NCBI GenBank assembly: GCA_002737665.1
Contig: NSIF01000010.1
Span: 1 to 42,032 of the forward strand
Length of the DNA: 42,032 nt
Reading direction: 5' to 3'
Origin: Flavobacteriales bacterium
GTDB lineage: Bacteria; Bacteroidota; Bacteroidia; Palsa-965
Part shown: piece by piece, positions 1 through 8,996 of the stretch
Layout: every line of letters begins with the position of its first letter
How positions within the stretch are numbered: the stretch's first letter is position 1
Notes under the pieces: model-generated
Database searches by the model: none
Seen by the model: only the letters and a program-made list of their open reading frames with translations
What the model was told of the DNA's origin: nothing
Program-made: the position numbers and the translations under genes

Positions 1-35
1 CCTACCTTGTCAACACTAAATAAGAAATTGAATTT

Positions 36-1142
36 ATGAAACACATGTCCATCAAATCAGGTGCTCCTCCAGGCACATTAATGTATTTGGGCCGCGAAAC
101 CAAAGAAGATGTGCGCATTTCTTTCATTGAATACAATGAAAAAGAATTTTTTGAAGAAGATTTTACGGATATCCATGAATGTCTATCCCACGTTAAAAAG
201 GGTTTGGTAAAATGGATCAACATTGATGGTGTTCACAACACAAAAATTGTAGAGGAGATCTGTAAAATGTTTGCTATTCATCCTTTAACGATTGAAGATA
301 TCTCCAATACAAACCAGCGGCCTAAGTTTGAAGACTTCGAAAAATATCTTGCTACAACGATGAAGATGATTTTTGAAGATCAAACCCTTAAAAAACAAAG
401 CGATGACGCGTTGGTCATAGAACAGCTTACCATTATTTTAATGAGTGACCAAACAGTTCTTTCTTTTCAAGAAGCCGTTGGTGGTGATGTTTTTGATGTT
501 ATTCGCAATCGGCTGCGACTCGGAAAAGGTAGAATTAGAAAATGTGGCGCCGATTACCTAATGTATGCTTTAGTAGATGCAGTTGTTGATTCATATTTTG
601 ATGTTCTTGAAAAAATTGGCGATGAAATTGAAATATTGGAAGACAACCTTATTGAAAATCCAAATCCTAAATTACTTCACCAGCTCCATAACATTAAAAG
701 ACAAATGGTTTATTTCCGTAAAGCTATTTGGCCAATGAGGGAATTAATCAACAATTTAGAACGAAGCGAATCTGAATTAATTTTAGAGAGCACAAACATT
801 TATTTAAGAGACGCGCACGACCATGCCGTAAGGGTTATTGACACAACAGAAACGTATCGCGACTTACTATCAGGATTGATGGATTTATACATGTCGAGTG
901 TCAGTAATCGCATGAACGAAGTAATGAAAACACTTACAATCATCACAACTATTTTTGTGCCATTGACGTTTGTAGTTGGTGTTTATGGAATGAATTTTCA
1001 AAATGTTAACTCCGCAGGCAAAACACTTCCTTTCAATATGCCAGAATTGTATTCCCCCTACGGATATGTAATTGTTTGGGGTTTAATGATTGCTTTAACG
1101 ATGACGCTACTTGTCTATTTTAGAAGAAAAAAATGGATTTAA
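36..1142 (+). CDS. corA: CorA-family magnesium/cobalt transporter
   Basis: An inner-membrane divalent cation channel of the CorA family that takes up Mg2+ (and Co2+) down the membrane potential as a pentamer. The 368-residue protein has the expected layout: a long soluble N-terminal domain, then two C-terminal membrane helices at about residues 300-317 and 343-362. The family-defining GMN motif sits at residues 318-320, in YGMNF, right after the first helix. The lysine/arginine-rich tail (FRRKKWI) is also typical. The chosen ATG is the first in frame; a second ATG three codons later (position 45) would also work, and I see no Shine-Dalgarno to choose between them. It stands alone, with 157 bp of AT-rich DNA before the next gene. 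Confidence 0.95.
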   Translation: MKHMSIKSGAPPGTLMYLGRETKEDVRISFIEYNEKEFFEEDFTDIHECLSHVKKGLVKWINIDGVHNTKIVEEICKMFAIHPLTIEDISNTNQRPKFEDFEKYLATTMKMIFEDQTLKKQSDDALVIEQLTIILMSDQTVLSFQEAVGGDVFDVIRNRLRLGKGRIRKCGADYLMYALVDAVVDSYFDVLEKIGDEIEILEDNLIENPNPKLLHQLHNIKRQMVYFRKAIWPMRELINNLERSESELILESTNIYLRDAHDHAVRVIDTTETYRDLLSGLMDLYMSSVSNRMNEVMKTLTIITTIFVPLTFVVGVYGMNFQNVNSAGKTLPFNMPELYSPYGYVIVWGLMIALTMTLLVYFRRKKWI

Positions 1143-1299
1143 ATAAATTACAATAGATTCCGCAAGAACATAAATAGATTATTGCCCTTTGCTAAATTTT
1201 ATATTTTAGTTTTTTTATGATAAAGGACTATTAAATTATTGTCAATTCAATTAATTTAGTGCCTTCAAAACCTCTACGAAATTCAATTTATTATTTACT

Positions 1300-2307
1300 A
1301 TGAAACAATTAATTATCCTCACATTCCTTATTGCCGTCACAAGTCTATCCGCTCGGTCAATGACAAAAGATAATTTAAATAACTCAGGCACCAATTTTAC
1401 AGCTGCTGGTGGTGATACAAACGTAACTGACAACAATAAACTAAAACAAGGTTTCTGGATGGAACGAAACGGTACATACGCCTGGGAAGGGAATTATGTT
1501 TCTGATAAACGAGAAGGAACATGGGTGGCATACATATTTGGTAGTCCAATGGTAACGTTCATTGAAAACTATAGAGATGGCAAGAAAAATGGAGTCTCCT
1601 TAGCCGTTGATCGTGCAGGTTATATATTTAAACAAGAAAATTATAAAGGAGATTCCTTAGATGGTGTTTATAAAACATTTTATACCGGTGGCAGATTGAA
1701 ATCGGAAGATGTTTACAAAAACGGAAAGTTAAATGGCCTCCGTAAATATTACACCAACAACAATAAAATTCAAGAAGAAGGATACTTTAAAGATGGGGTA
1801 CGAGAGGGTCTCGCAAAATGGTATTTTACAGATGGTAAATTAAATACCGAATCGATATACAAAAATGGAAATCTTGAAGGGAAAATGACCACTTACTACT
1901 CAAATGGCAAAAAATCGAGTGAAGTGTTTTTTGAAAAAAATGAGATGGAGGGAAGCTACATTGAATACTATGAAAATGAAAAAATAAAAACGAAAGGGAC
2001 TTATGTTCATAGCATAGAAGAAGGTCTTTGGATTTCAACCTATGAAAATGAGAAACCCTATGAATCTGGAAAATACATAAAAGGGAAACGCGAAGGAGTG
2101 TGGACGCAAATAACGGAAGACGGGAAAACTACCGTAAAACTTAAATACAAAACTGGCATTCTTATTTCTGGAACTCCAATAGAAAGAAAAGTATTGCCTG
2201 CTGTAACACCCAATACTCCAGCAGCTCCTGCTCAACTAAAACCTGTAACTACGCCAAAAATAAACAAGGATTCTGAATTTGAAAAAAAACCAGCTCCTCG
2301 TAATTAA
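1300..2307 (+). CDS. Secreted MORN-like repeat protein (YwqK family)
   Basis: The 335-residue product begins with a hydrophobic signal peptide (about residues 1-20). It is then built almost entirely from repeats of roughly 22 residues of the form Y-x-N/D-G-K-x-x-G-x-W/Y-x-x-Y-Y, covering about residues 50-285, as in MORN and YwqK-type proteins. The C-terminal 40 residues are rich in Pro, Ala and Lys and look disordered. Database pipelines often call such proteins 'toxin-antitoxin system YwqK family antitoxin', but no toxin gene is adjacent and the export signal argues against a cytoplasmic antitoxin. A role at the cell envelope is the safest guess; the function is unknown. No clear promoter or terminator flanks it. 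Confidence 0.8.
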   Translation: MKQLIILTFLIAVTSLSARSMTKDNLNNSGTNFTAAGGDTNVTDNNKLKQGFWMERNGTYAWEGNYVSDKREGTWVAYIFGSPMVTFIENYRDGKKNGVSLAVDRAGYIFKQENYKGDSLDGVYKTFYTGGRLKSEDVYKNGKLNGLRKYYTNNNKIQEEGYFKDGVREGLAKWYFTDGKLNTESIYKNGNLEGKMTTYYSNGKKSSEVFFEKNEMEGSYIEYYENEKIKTKGTYVHSIEEGLWISTYENEKPYESGKYIKGKREGVWTQITEDGKTTVKLKYKTGILISGTPIERKVLPAVTPNTPAAPAQLKPVTTPKINKDSEFEKKPAPRN

Positions 2308-2352
2308 GAAAAGATAACTTATTTTCTGCCAATTTATGCAAACGATTACGTC

Positions 2353-2379
2353 TTGAATTTTATATTCCGCCTACCTTTA
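2353..2379 (+). promoter_or_regulatory. Candidate promoter of the Sco1-like gene
   Basis: TTG at 2353-2355 is followed after 16 bp by TACCTTTA (2372-2379), which matches the Bacteroidota -7 consensus TAnnTTTG at 7 of 8 positions. Only four bases (CAAA) separate it from the ATG at 2384, so transcription would start at or next to the start codon and the message would be leaderless. Confidence 0.5.
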
Positions 2380-2383
2380 CAAA

Positions 2384-3040
2384 ATGGAGAATAAGAAAAC
2401 CAATATTATCTTAGCAATTCTCGCATGTTGTATGCTTGTTGGCGCCTTCTGGATTTTTAAAACTGGCCAACAAGTTCGTGAGCTCCCCTATTTCCAGCCG
2501 ATTGAAAAGGGATTAAAAAATAATGTAGATAGTCTAAACCGACATCTAACTTTTGACTTTTCACTAACTGATCAAACAGGGAAAGTTATTAGTCGAAAAG
2601 ATTTTTTTAACTCAATAATAATAGTTGACTTTTTCTTTACGAGTTGTGAAGGTATTTGTCCTATTATGAACTCGCAAATGCAGCGTGTTTATCAAAAATT
2701 TAAAGGGAATTCTGAAGTGAAATTTATTTCCCACACGGTAAACCCAGAAAAAGATTCCTCTTCTGTTTTAGCTGCGTATGCAAAACGTTACAATGCAGAT
2801 GCAAGCCAATGGCATTTTGTTACTGGCGATAAACCACAACTTTATTATCTCGCAAGAAAATCTTATTTAATTTCTGACACAAATGGCAACGGGGGAAAAG
2901 AGGATTTTGTTCATTCACAAAACTTTGCCCTCATTGACAAGGAAGGACACATTAGAGGTGTTTACAATGGAACTGATGCCACTGAAGTTGATCGCTTGAT
3001 GGTTGAAATTAAAGTGCTGATGCTATCGTATAAAAATTGA
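2384..3040 (+). CDS. SCO1/SenC family copper chaperone
   Basis: A thioredoxin-fold membrane-anchored protein of the SCO1/SenC family, which delivers copper to (or reduces cysteines of) the CuA site during cytochrome c oxidase assembly. The 218 residues start with a single membrane anchor at about 7-24, so the soluble domain faces the periplasm. The copper-binding CxxxCP motif is at C88 and C92, and the distal histidine is H177 in DFVHSQNF. These are the three conserved ligands. No oxidase genes are nearby. The downstream DAHP synthase starts 8 bp after the stop, so the two are probably co-transcribed although they share no obvious pathway. Confidence 0.92.
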   Translation: MENKKTNIILAILACCMLVGAFWIFKTGQQVRELPYFQPIEKGLKNNVDSLNRHLTFDFSLTDQTGKVISRKDFFNSIIIVDFFFTSCEGICPIMNSQMQRVYQKFKGNSEVKFISHTVNPEKDSSSVLAAYAKRYNADASQWHFVTGDKPQLYYLARKSYLISDTNGNGGKEDFVHSQNFALIDKEGHIRGVYNGTDATEVDRLMVEIKVLMLSYKN

Positions 3041-3048
3041 TTTGTTGA

Positions 3049-4164
3049 ATGTCGAACACGCCCCTACAACTCGATTTATTACCGCTTGCCACTTGGTTCA
3101 AACTGGAAAACCAAAAATTAATTATCGCTGGGCCATGTGGTGCTGAAACAGAAGATCAAGTATTGGAAACAGCGAAGGGAATTGCTGCAAATGGAAAAGT
3201 AAATTTATTCCGTGCTGGTGTTTGGAAACCTCGTTCTCGTCCCGGATCTTTTGAAGGTAAAGGCGAAGAGGCCTTGAAGTGGCTGAATCGTGTTCAAAAA
3301 GAAACCGGACTTCTTGTTACAGTTGAAGTTGCAAATAAAGAACATGTCGAACTCGCACTAAAGTATGGTGTAGACGTTTTGTGGATTGGTGCGCGAACAA
3401 CCGTCAATCCTTTTTCTGTACAGGAAATTGCAGATGCATTAAAAGGTGTTGATATCCCTGTATTTGTAAAAAACCCTGTCAATGCCGATTTAGCATTGTG
3501 GATTGGAGCACTCGAACGAATGAATCGTTCAGGAATAAAAAAACTCGGCGCTATTCATCGCGGCTTTCATACAACAATGCACACACAATACCGCAACTCA
3601 CCAATGTGGGAACTTGCCATTGAATTAAAAACGTCCTGCCCTGCGCTACCAATTATTTGTGATCCAAGTCATATAGCAGGACGACGAGACCTCCTTCAAG
3701 AAATTGCTCAGCGCGCACTTGATTTAGATATGGACGGTTTGATGATCGAAACACATCGCAATCCAGATCATGCATTGAGTGATGCCGCACAACAATTAAC
3801 TCCCCATGAATTAAATAAATTATTAGAAAAACTAGTAATTCGAGAGCCCGCAATTGGAAATTCCGATTTTGCAAAACTGTTATTTACACTTCGTGAAGTG
3901 ATTGATGAGATTGACCAAGAAATGATTCAGTCTTTCGCTCGACGCATGCAAGTAGTAGAACGTATTGGAGAATTTAAAAAGGAGCACGGGGTAACGATTC
4001 TACAAATAGAACGCTGGCTTGAAGTGATAAGAACACGAACTGAGGCGGGAATATATCTTGGGTTAGACAAAGATTTAATTGTGGAATTATGCCAACTCTT
4101 GCACAAAGCTTCAATACGAAAGCAGACAGAAGTGATGTTAATGAATACAGATTTGAAAAAATAA
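3049..4164 (+). CDS. Bifunctional DAHP synthase / type II chorismate mutase
   Basis: Catalyses two steps of aromatic amino acid synthesis: condensation of erythrose 4-phosphate with PEP to give DAHP, and chorismate to prephenate. The 371 residues split into an N-terminal DAHP synthase barrel of the AroA/KdsA-like type (about 20-265, with RAGVWKPRSRPGSF, the FVKNPVN segment and ICDPSH) and a C-terminal all-helical chorismate mutase (about 278-365, containing LREVIDEID and RMQVVERIGEFKK). This domain order and length are typical of Bacteroidota. The mutase half probably makes the synthase respond to prephenate, as known for such fusions (family knowledge). It follows the sco gene by 8 bp and ends 9 bp before a convergent gene. 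Confidence 0.93.
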   Translation: MSNTPLQLDLLPLATWFKLENQKLIIAGPCGAETEDQVLETAKGIAANGKVNLFRAGVWKPRSRPGSFEGKGEEALKWLNRVQKETGLLVTVEVANKEHVELALKYGVDVLWIGARTTVNPFSVQEIADALKGVDIPVFVKNPVNADLALWIGALERMNRSGIKKLGAIHRGFHTTMHTQYRNSPMWELAIELKTSCPALPIICDPSHIAGRRDLLQEIAQRALDLDMDGLMIETHRNPDHALSDAAQQLTPHELNKLLEKLVIREPAIGNSDFAKLLFTLREVIDEIDQEMIQSFARRMQVVERIGEFKKEHGVTILQIERWLEVIRTRTEAGIYLGLDKDLIVELCQLLHKASIRKQTEVMLMNTDLKK

Positions 4165-4173
4165 TTCACTGAT

Positions 4174-6285
4174 CTATTCCACTTTCGCTAATTCTCTAGT
4201 CCACACTTTCTCTCCGCATTTTACCCTCAACAAATAAATTCCGACAGGAAGATTTGCATCAGCAACAAAAGTAAATACCTGTGTTCCTCCGCCACTGTGA
4301 TGTTCTTTTTGAATCGGCTGAACTGTTTGTCCTAATACATTTATCAGTTCAATTTCCACCGTTTCCGGTTGCGCCAACATAAAACTCAAGTGAATTTCAC
4401 TTTCAAATGGATTCGGATAAGTTGTAACAATAGAATTTGAATGTTGTGAAGAAGTAATTCCTGTCAAATTGCAATTAATGGAGTTACCTGGCATATTTGT
4501 GTCCATCCAAATTATTCTACGGCGTATCCAACTTTTCAAACTATCAACTTCTTCTTGATAAGATTGTCTTGGTGGAGTTACTTCAGGTGTTCCTGTTGCC
4601 ACGCCCATGTGGCCCCAAAATGAATAGTGTCTTACCTGTGCTTCATTAGAAAAATTAGCAATGGAATCCATCCAAGAAAATAGATTTGTTGTATCTAAAA
4701 TAGTTCCGCGTAATTCCTGCCAACGACAATTCAATTCATCCGCAAAAGATGAATCTTGCAACAAACGAATGTAATATCCTGTTCCATAAATATCAGGACT
4801 GCAATCGTTGATGTGATGCGCCCAACCCGAGCCGTCTGTTGCCTGAAAAATATTGCAATCCCAAATATCTTTCCACGCCCAATCAAAATCCCAAACCGGG
4901 CCTGCTTTTAATTTTCCAATAGCTGCGGTTGCAGAATCATCTTTCTCCTTATAGTAATACGCACTTTTTTTAAATCCATCAACATTTCGAGAAAGTTCAT
5001 TCACTAAAAAATAATCAATGAAAGATCGTGTGCTAATGTATTTTTTATACCCATTAATTGTATCCGTAAAGTTTGGACCATACAATGCTGTTTCGTAATC
5101 GTTGAAAAAAGTCTGTATATATGTTTTCTGTTGGGGAACTAAGAGCTGTGGCTGAGGATAAAAATAAACCATGTGAATATCAAATCCAGGGTGATCAATT
5201 GGGCTAAAACCAAGTAGCCATGAATTTGAATTATTCCAATAATCTGTTTTCAAAATATAACCCCCACTTACTTCTGGCCAAGTAATGTCTGTTTGATTTA
5301 ATTTGGCAACATCAACACGATTTACATCCCGCTTGATTGTTTCGCACAGAGCATAAACACCTTGATAATCTCCATTCAATACAACTTCACATAATTTCGA
5401 TCGGGGACCCCAATGACCTATTTCATCAAAAGTGTTATAGGAAAGAGAGTTTCGCATGAATGATTTGTCATTATACATTGCAATAAGATCCCAATCATTT
5501 TCAGCAGGCATTCCTAGTAGAGAAGAGTCAATACTGAATCCATTTATATCGCGCGTTTCAAATTCGTAAGGCTTTTGAGGCAAACTAGAAGAAAAATTTC
5601 CTCGTATTTCAATTCCTATTTTACCATTGTAATTATTAAATGGGTCAGTCATATAATTACGCACATTTATTCCATTATAAATTATGCCCATGTCGGCAGT
5701 TATTTTTCCTGTTTGATTTATATTTTGATTATTAGTATTAATAATTACAATTGGCATATTTGAAGATGAAAAATTTAAATTAGGAAAAGTAGCAGGAGCA
5801 TTCCCAAATGTAATTGACCAAGCCAAAAGATTTCCTACATCTTGTGCGGCCATGTCACGCACACGCAAAGTCCAAACCCCATTTCCATTTTGACCGTTGT
5901 TGACCATTCCCATATATCCCTGAGAAATAAAAGTGCCTGTAAATGGAGGAGCGCTAGAAGTGATATTTATTAATCCTGAATTATTAAAACAGGTGTTGGT
6001 GTAATCCTGCCCTCCTCCACCTAAACCAGTAGCAAGAATTTTTGAAGTTCCGTCGGGAGCGATGATAGAAATTTCTAAATCGCTGTCGTAAGTATGTGTA
6101 AGATTAATACAAATTGTTTCTAATCCAAAACCAATTGTATCAATTGTTGATGGGTTGAGGCCCGACACCACTAATGGAAAATCGTTAATCGCTACATCGT
6201 TTATTACACCAATGCTTCCGTTATATGTTTGAGCTATAATAGAGTTGGAACAAAATAGTACGGCAAGTAAGAAAGTTTTTTTCAT
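4174..6285 (-). CDS. T9SS-secreted CotH-kinase-like protein with P-domain (copy 1)
   Basis: A predicted extracellular protein of 703 residues. I start it at the ATG at 6285, because the next codons read as a clean signal peptide (MKKTFLLAVLFCSNSIIAQ); the longer open frame to 6351 would put 22 charged residues ahead of it and overlap the upstream gene. Domains in order: a proprotein-convertase P-domain-like jelly roll (about 25-155), a CotH kinase-like domain (about 190-580, with the RGNFS and KPYEFETRDINGFS strands, the NGDYQGVYALCETIKRDVNRVD block and an acidic GPVWDFDWAW motif), and a T9SS type A sorting domain (from YPNPF to the end). CotH proteins of spore formers are atypical kinases; whether this one phosphorylates anything is inference. 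It lies 19 bp downstream of a close paralogue. Confidence 0.88.
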   Translation of the reverse strand: MKKTFLLAVLFCSNSIIAQTYNGSIGVINDVAINDFPLVVSGLNPSTIDTIGFGLETICINLTHTYDSDLEISIIAPDGTSKILATGLGGGGQDYTNTCFNNSGLINITSSAPPFTGTFISQGYMGMVNNGQNGNGVWTLRVRDMAAQDVGNLLAWSITFGNAPATFPNLNFSSSNMPIVIINTNNQNINQTGKITADMGIIYNGINVRNYMTDPFNNYNGKIGIEIRGNFSSSLPQKPYEFETRDINGFSIDSSLLGMPAENDWDLIAMYNDKSFMRNSLSYNTFDEIGHWGPRSKLCEVVLNGDYQGVYALCETIKRDVNRVDVAKLNQTDITWPEVSGGYILKTDYWNNSNSWLLGFSPIDHPGFDIHMVYFYPQPQLLVPQQKTYIQTFFNDYETALYGPNFTDTINGYKKYISTRSFIDYFLVNELSRNVDGFKKSAYYYKEKDDSATAAIGKLKAGPVWDFDWAWKDIWDCNIFQATDGSGWAHHINDCSPDIYGTGYYIRLLQDSSFADELNCRWQELRGTILDTTNLFSWMDSIANFSNEAQVRHYSFWGHMGVATGTPEVTPPRQSYQEEVDSLKSWIRRRIIWMDTNMPGNSINCNLTGITSSQHSNSIVTTYPNPFESEIHLSFMLAQPETVEIELINVLGQTVQPIQKEHHSGGGTQVFTFVADANLPVGIYLLRVKCGEKVWTRELAKVE

Positions 6286-6304
6286 GTGAAAATTTAATTT
6301 TAAA

Positions 6305-8398
6305 TTATTCGATTTTGGAAAGTTGTTGAGTCCATGTGTTTGATCCTGCAACTATGCGCAAAAGATAAATGCCAGCAGGTAAATTTAGCTGTGGAATAAA
6401 TGTTATCGTTTCTGTTCCTCCGCCATGCAGGGTAGTTTGAATGGGTTGCACAGTTTGACCTAAGGAATTCAATAATTCCATTTTCACAGCACATGGTTCT
6501 CGTTGATAAATTGAAAGGTGAACGTTTGATAAAAATGGATTTGGATAAGCAAAAGATAAATTATTTCCGAAAGCATTTTCTGTAATTGCTGTAGGATTAC
6601 AATTGATTAGATTACCAGGTATATTGTTATTCAACCAATTCCATCTAGCCACAATCCAATTTTTTATTTCATTTACTTCTCCTTGGTAAGTTGTAGGAAA
6701 TGGAGCGGGGTTCGGCCAAACATAAGTTCCAATAGTTGGCCAAGTTGAAAAATTACGATGGTTGCCTTCGCAAAGAAGTGTTCCTATCGAATCGCACCAA
6801 GCATTCAAATAATTTACAGATAGAACAGTTTGGCTCACTTCTTCCCAACGACAACGCAGTTTACTTGTAAAATTAGAGTCTAACATTAATCGATCCCACC
6901 AAAATGGATTCTGCCAAAAATCACCACCACAAACATTTCCAAATTGATAAGCCCATCCAGTAACATTACTTCCATCGCAATAATTTGCATTACCATAACC
7001 AAGATCATAGTCCCAAGGCGGCCCCATTACCAACTTTCCTCCATTACTGTATTTATTTTTATACAAATAAGTGCTCAGTCGATACCCATCTACATTTCTA
7101 CTCAATTCATTTAAAAGAAAATAATCAATAATCGAATTTACATTGATGTATTTTGAATATCCAATAACAGTATCCATAAAGTTGGGCCCAGCAAGTGCTG
7201 TTTCAAAACTATCAACATATGCTTGTATGTATGCCATTTGTTGGGGAACAATTGTTATGTCGCTTGGATATTCATATTGGAAAAAAATAGTCTGACCTGA
7301 GGGAGAAACTTGAGGGGCGTAATTCGAAGTCCATCCCCCACCACCGTTTCCTGTTGTTTTGTCAATTTTAAAAATATACCCTCCTGTTAGATCATCTCCA
7401 AAAATATCGGTTTGAAGTAACTTAGAAATATCAACTCGCTTATTGTCTCGCTTTATTTTTTCCATTAAAGCAAAAACACCCTTGTATTCACCGTTCACAA
7501 CCAGTTCAACATACATAGAACGTGGTGCATACCAGCCTAACTTACGAGAAAGTGAATAAGTGAGGGGATTATTCATCATTGATTTATCTGAATAGCTCGC
7601 ACTTAGAATCCAATCACTTTCTTTAGGCATTCCTAATATGGAGGAATCTATTGCAAACCCGTTTATATCTTGACATTCAAAACCATATCCTTTTTTAGGA
7701 AACCATTGTGAACTAGAACCCCGAACTTCAATTCCAATTTTTCCATTATAACTATTCCATGGATCAGTAATGTGATTTCTATTTCCAATTCCATTATAAA
7801 TAATACCCATGTCTCCAAAAATCTTTGGTTCATCTGGAATAGATTGATTATTTGTATTTATAATTACAATTGGAAGGTTTGAATCATGAAAAGTAAAATA
7901 CTGTGCGGGATTATTTCCGAATGTTATCGACCAAGACAAGAGGTTGCCCACATTTTGCGGCGCCAAATCTCTTATCCGTAAAATCCAAATTCCATTTCCA
8001 TTTTGCTGGTTGTTAATAGATTCAATATATCCCTGCGGAATAAAAGTCCCTGTGAATGGAGGCGAGCCTGAAGTAATAAATGTACTGCTTGAATTATTAA
8101 AACAAGTTGAGGTATAGTTATTTCCTCCGCCCCCTAATCCTGAAGCGAGAATTCTTATAGTTCCATCGGGCGCTACGATGGAAATTTCTAAGTCACTATC
8201 ATTTGCATGTGTAAGGCTTAGACAAATAGTTTCCAATCCGAAAGTTCCTGTGTCAATAATGGCGGGACTTAAACCACTTATTAACAATGGGAAGTCATTT
8301 ATACTCATATCATTTATTACTCCAGAACTTCCTGTATAAGTTTGTGAAATAAGTAAGTGCGAAGTGAAAAACAAAACAATAATTAAAAACTTTTTCAT
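6305..8398 (-). CDS. T9SS-secreted CotH-kinase-like protein with P-domain (copy 2)
   Basis: The 697-residue paralogue of its downstream neighbour, with the same architecture: signal peptide (residues 1-18), P-domain-like region (about 20-155), CotH-like domain (about 185-575, with RGSSSQWFPKKGYGFE, VNGEYKGVFALMEKIKRDNKRVDI and GPPWDYDLGYG) and a T9SS sorting domain (from YPNPFLSN). The P-domains of the two copies are nearly superimposable by eye, while the CotH halves differ more, including the sequence after the acidic motif (WDYDLGYG here, WDFDWAWKD in the other). This points to tandem duplication followed by divergence. The pair is probably one transcript. No promoter with a good -7 element is visible upstream. 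Confidence 0.88.
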   Translation of the reverse strand: MKKFLIIVLFFTSHLLISQTYTGSSGVINDMSINDFPLLISGLSPAIIDTGTFGLETICLSLTHANDSDLEISIVAPDGTIRILASGLGGGGNNYTSTCFNNSSSTFITSGSPPFTGTFIPQGYIESINNQQNGNGIWILRIRDLAPQNVGNLLSWSITFGNNPAQYFTFHDSNLPIVIINTNNQSIPDEPKIFGDMGIIYNGIGNRNHITDPWNSYNGKIGIEVRGSSSQWFPKKGYGFECQDINGFAIDSSILGMPKESDWILSASYSDKSMMNNPLTYSLSRKLGWYAPRSMYVELVVNGEYKGVFALMEKIKRDNKRVDISKLLQTDIFGDDLTGGYIFKIDKTTGNGGGGWTSNYAPQVSPSGQTIFFQYEYPSDITIVPQQMAYIQAYVDSFETALAGPNFMDTVIGYSKYINVNSIIDYFLLNELSRNVDGYRLSTYLYKNKYSNGGKLVMGPPWDYDLGYGNANYCDGSNVTGWAYQFGNVCGGDFWQNPFWWDRLMLDSNFTSKLRCRWEEVSQTVLSVNYLNAWCDSIGTLLCEGNHRNFSTWPTIGTYVWPNPAPFPTTYQGEVNEIKNWIVARWNWLNNNIPGNLINCNPTAITENAFGNNLSFAYPNPFLSNVHLSIYQREPCAVKMELLNSLGQTVQPIQTTLHGGGTETITFIPQLNLPAGIYLLRIVAGSNTWTQQLSKIE

Positions 8399-8525
8399 AT
8401 TTATTAACTTATATAAGAAAGGTCAAGTTAAAAAAATGTTCCGCTAATTTAAGGTTGAATTAACATAGTTTACATAAATACTTCTTTTTTTACGCACACA
8501 ATTGAATGATGAGGCAAGAATAATT

Positions 8526-8595
8526 AAAGGCCAAAACAGGCCTAAATTGGTAAAATTGACCTAAAATGTTGGTTTAGGTAAAATTTCATTTACCT
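8526..8595. repeat. Cluster of short inverted and direct repeats upstream of csp
   Basis: Three overlapping symmetries lie here. AGGCC (8528-8532) faces GGCCT (8539-8543). ACCTAAA (8559-8565) faces TTTAGGT (8573-8579). AGGTAAA (8576-8582) faces TTTACCT (8589-8595). The middle arm can pair with either neighbour but not both. CCTAAA also occurs as a direct repeat with TTGGT or GTTGGT after it. It could be an operator region, or an RNA switch if transcription starts further upstream than the promoter called at 8631. Confidence 0.4.
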
Positions 8596-8630
8596 GACTT
8601 ACAGTTATTTATGCTTTATTTTATATATTA

Positions 8631-8664
8631 TTTGGCCGTCGGATTGAATTTTGGTTTATCTTTA
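8631..8664 (+). promoter_or_regulatory. Candidate promoter of the cold-shock gene
   Basis: TTTG (8631-8634), 22 bp spacer, then TATCTTTA (8657-8664) matches the Bacteroidota TTTG / TAnnTTTG promoter with one mismatch in the -7 element. The A of the upstream in-frame ATG at 8664 is the last base of this element, so that ATG should not be in the message; this supports starting the protein at 8691. Confidence 0.55.
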
Positions 8665-8690
8665 TGGCTCACAAAAAAAATAACATCACA

Positions 8691-8882
8691 ATGGAAAGTG
8701 GAATTGTAAAATTCTTTAATGAGTCGAAAGGTTTCGGATTCATCAAAGTAAACGGATCAAATCAAGAAGTATTTGTTCATGTATCAGGACTCACAGATCA
8801 AGTCCGTGAAAACGACGCGGTAGTTTTCGAACTACAAGAAGGCAAAAAAGGCCTTAACGCGGTAAACGTAAAATTGGCTTAA
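8691..8882 (+). CDS. Cold-shock domain protein (CspA family)
   Basis: A 63-residue single-domain cold-shock protein: a small five-stranded OB-fold that binds single-stranded RNA or DNA and acts as an RNA chaperone. Both nucleic-acid-binding motifs are present: RNP1 as KGFGFIKV and RNP2 as VFVHVS. I start at the ATG giving MESGIVKFFN because it matches the usual family N-terminus and length; the longer frame from 8664 adds nine Lys/Asn-rich residues and overlaps the promoter. The gene stands alone with its own promoter and a strong terminator 20 bp after the stop. Confidence 0.93.
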   Translation: MESGIVKFFNESKGFGFIKVNGSNQEVFVHVSGLTDQVRENDAVVFELQEGKKGLNAVNVKLA

Positions 8883-8900
8883 TCACCTATTTTATACTTA

Positions 8901-8932
8901 AAAAAAACCCTCGAAAATTCGAGGGTTTTTTT
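8901..8932 (+). terminator. Intrinsic terminator after csp
   Basis: A hairpin with stem CCCTCGA / TCGAGGG (8908-8914 with 8919-8925) and a four-base loop, preceded by seven A and followed by seven T. Since both flanks are homopolymers it could also work on the minus strand, downstream of the PAP2-like gene. Confidence 0.9.
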
Positions 8933-8996
8933 ATGCCTTATTTTTTGCTATCCCACAGACTGACAAAACCATCTATTAAATTCAAACTGGTTGAAT

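Noticed and set aside
1300-2307. Antitoxin role for the YwqK-like protein
   Set aside because: It has an export signal and no adjacent toxin gene; the label comes from family naming only.
6286-6351. Longer N-terminus for CotH-like copy 1
   Set aside because: It would overlap the end of the upstream gene and bury the signal peptide 22 residues in.
8664-8690. Upstream in-frame ATG giving a 72-residue cold-shock protein
   Set aside because: It overlaps the predicted -7 element and adds an atypical N-terminus; the ATG at 8691 matches the family.
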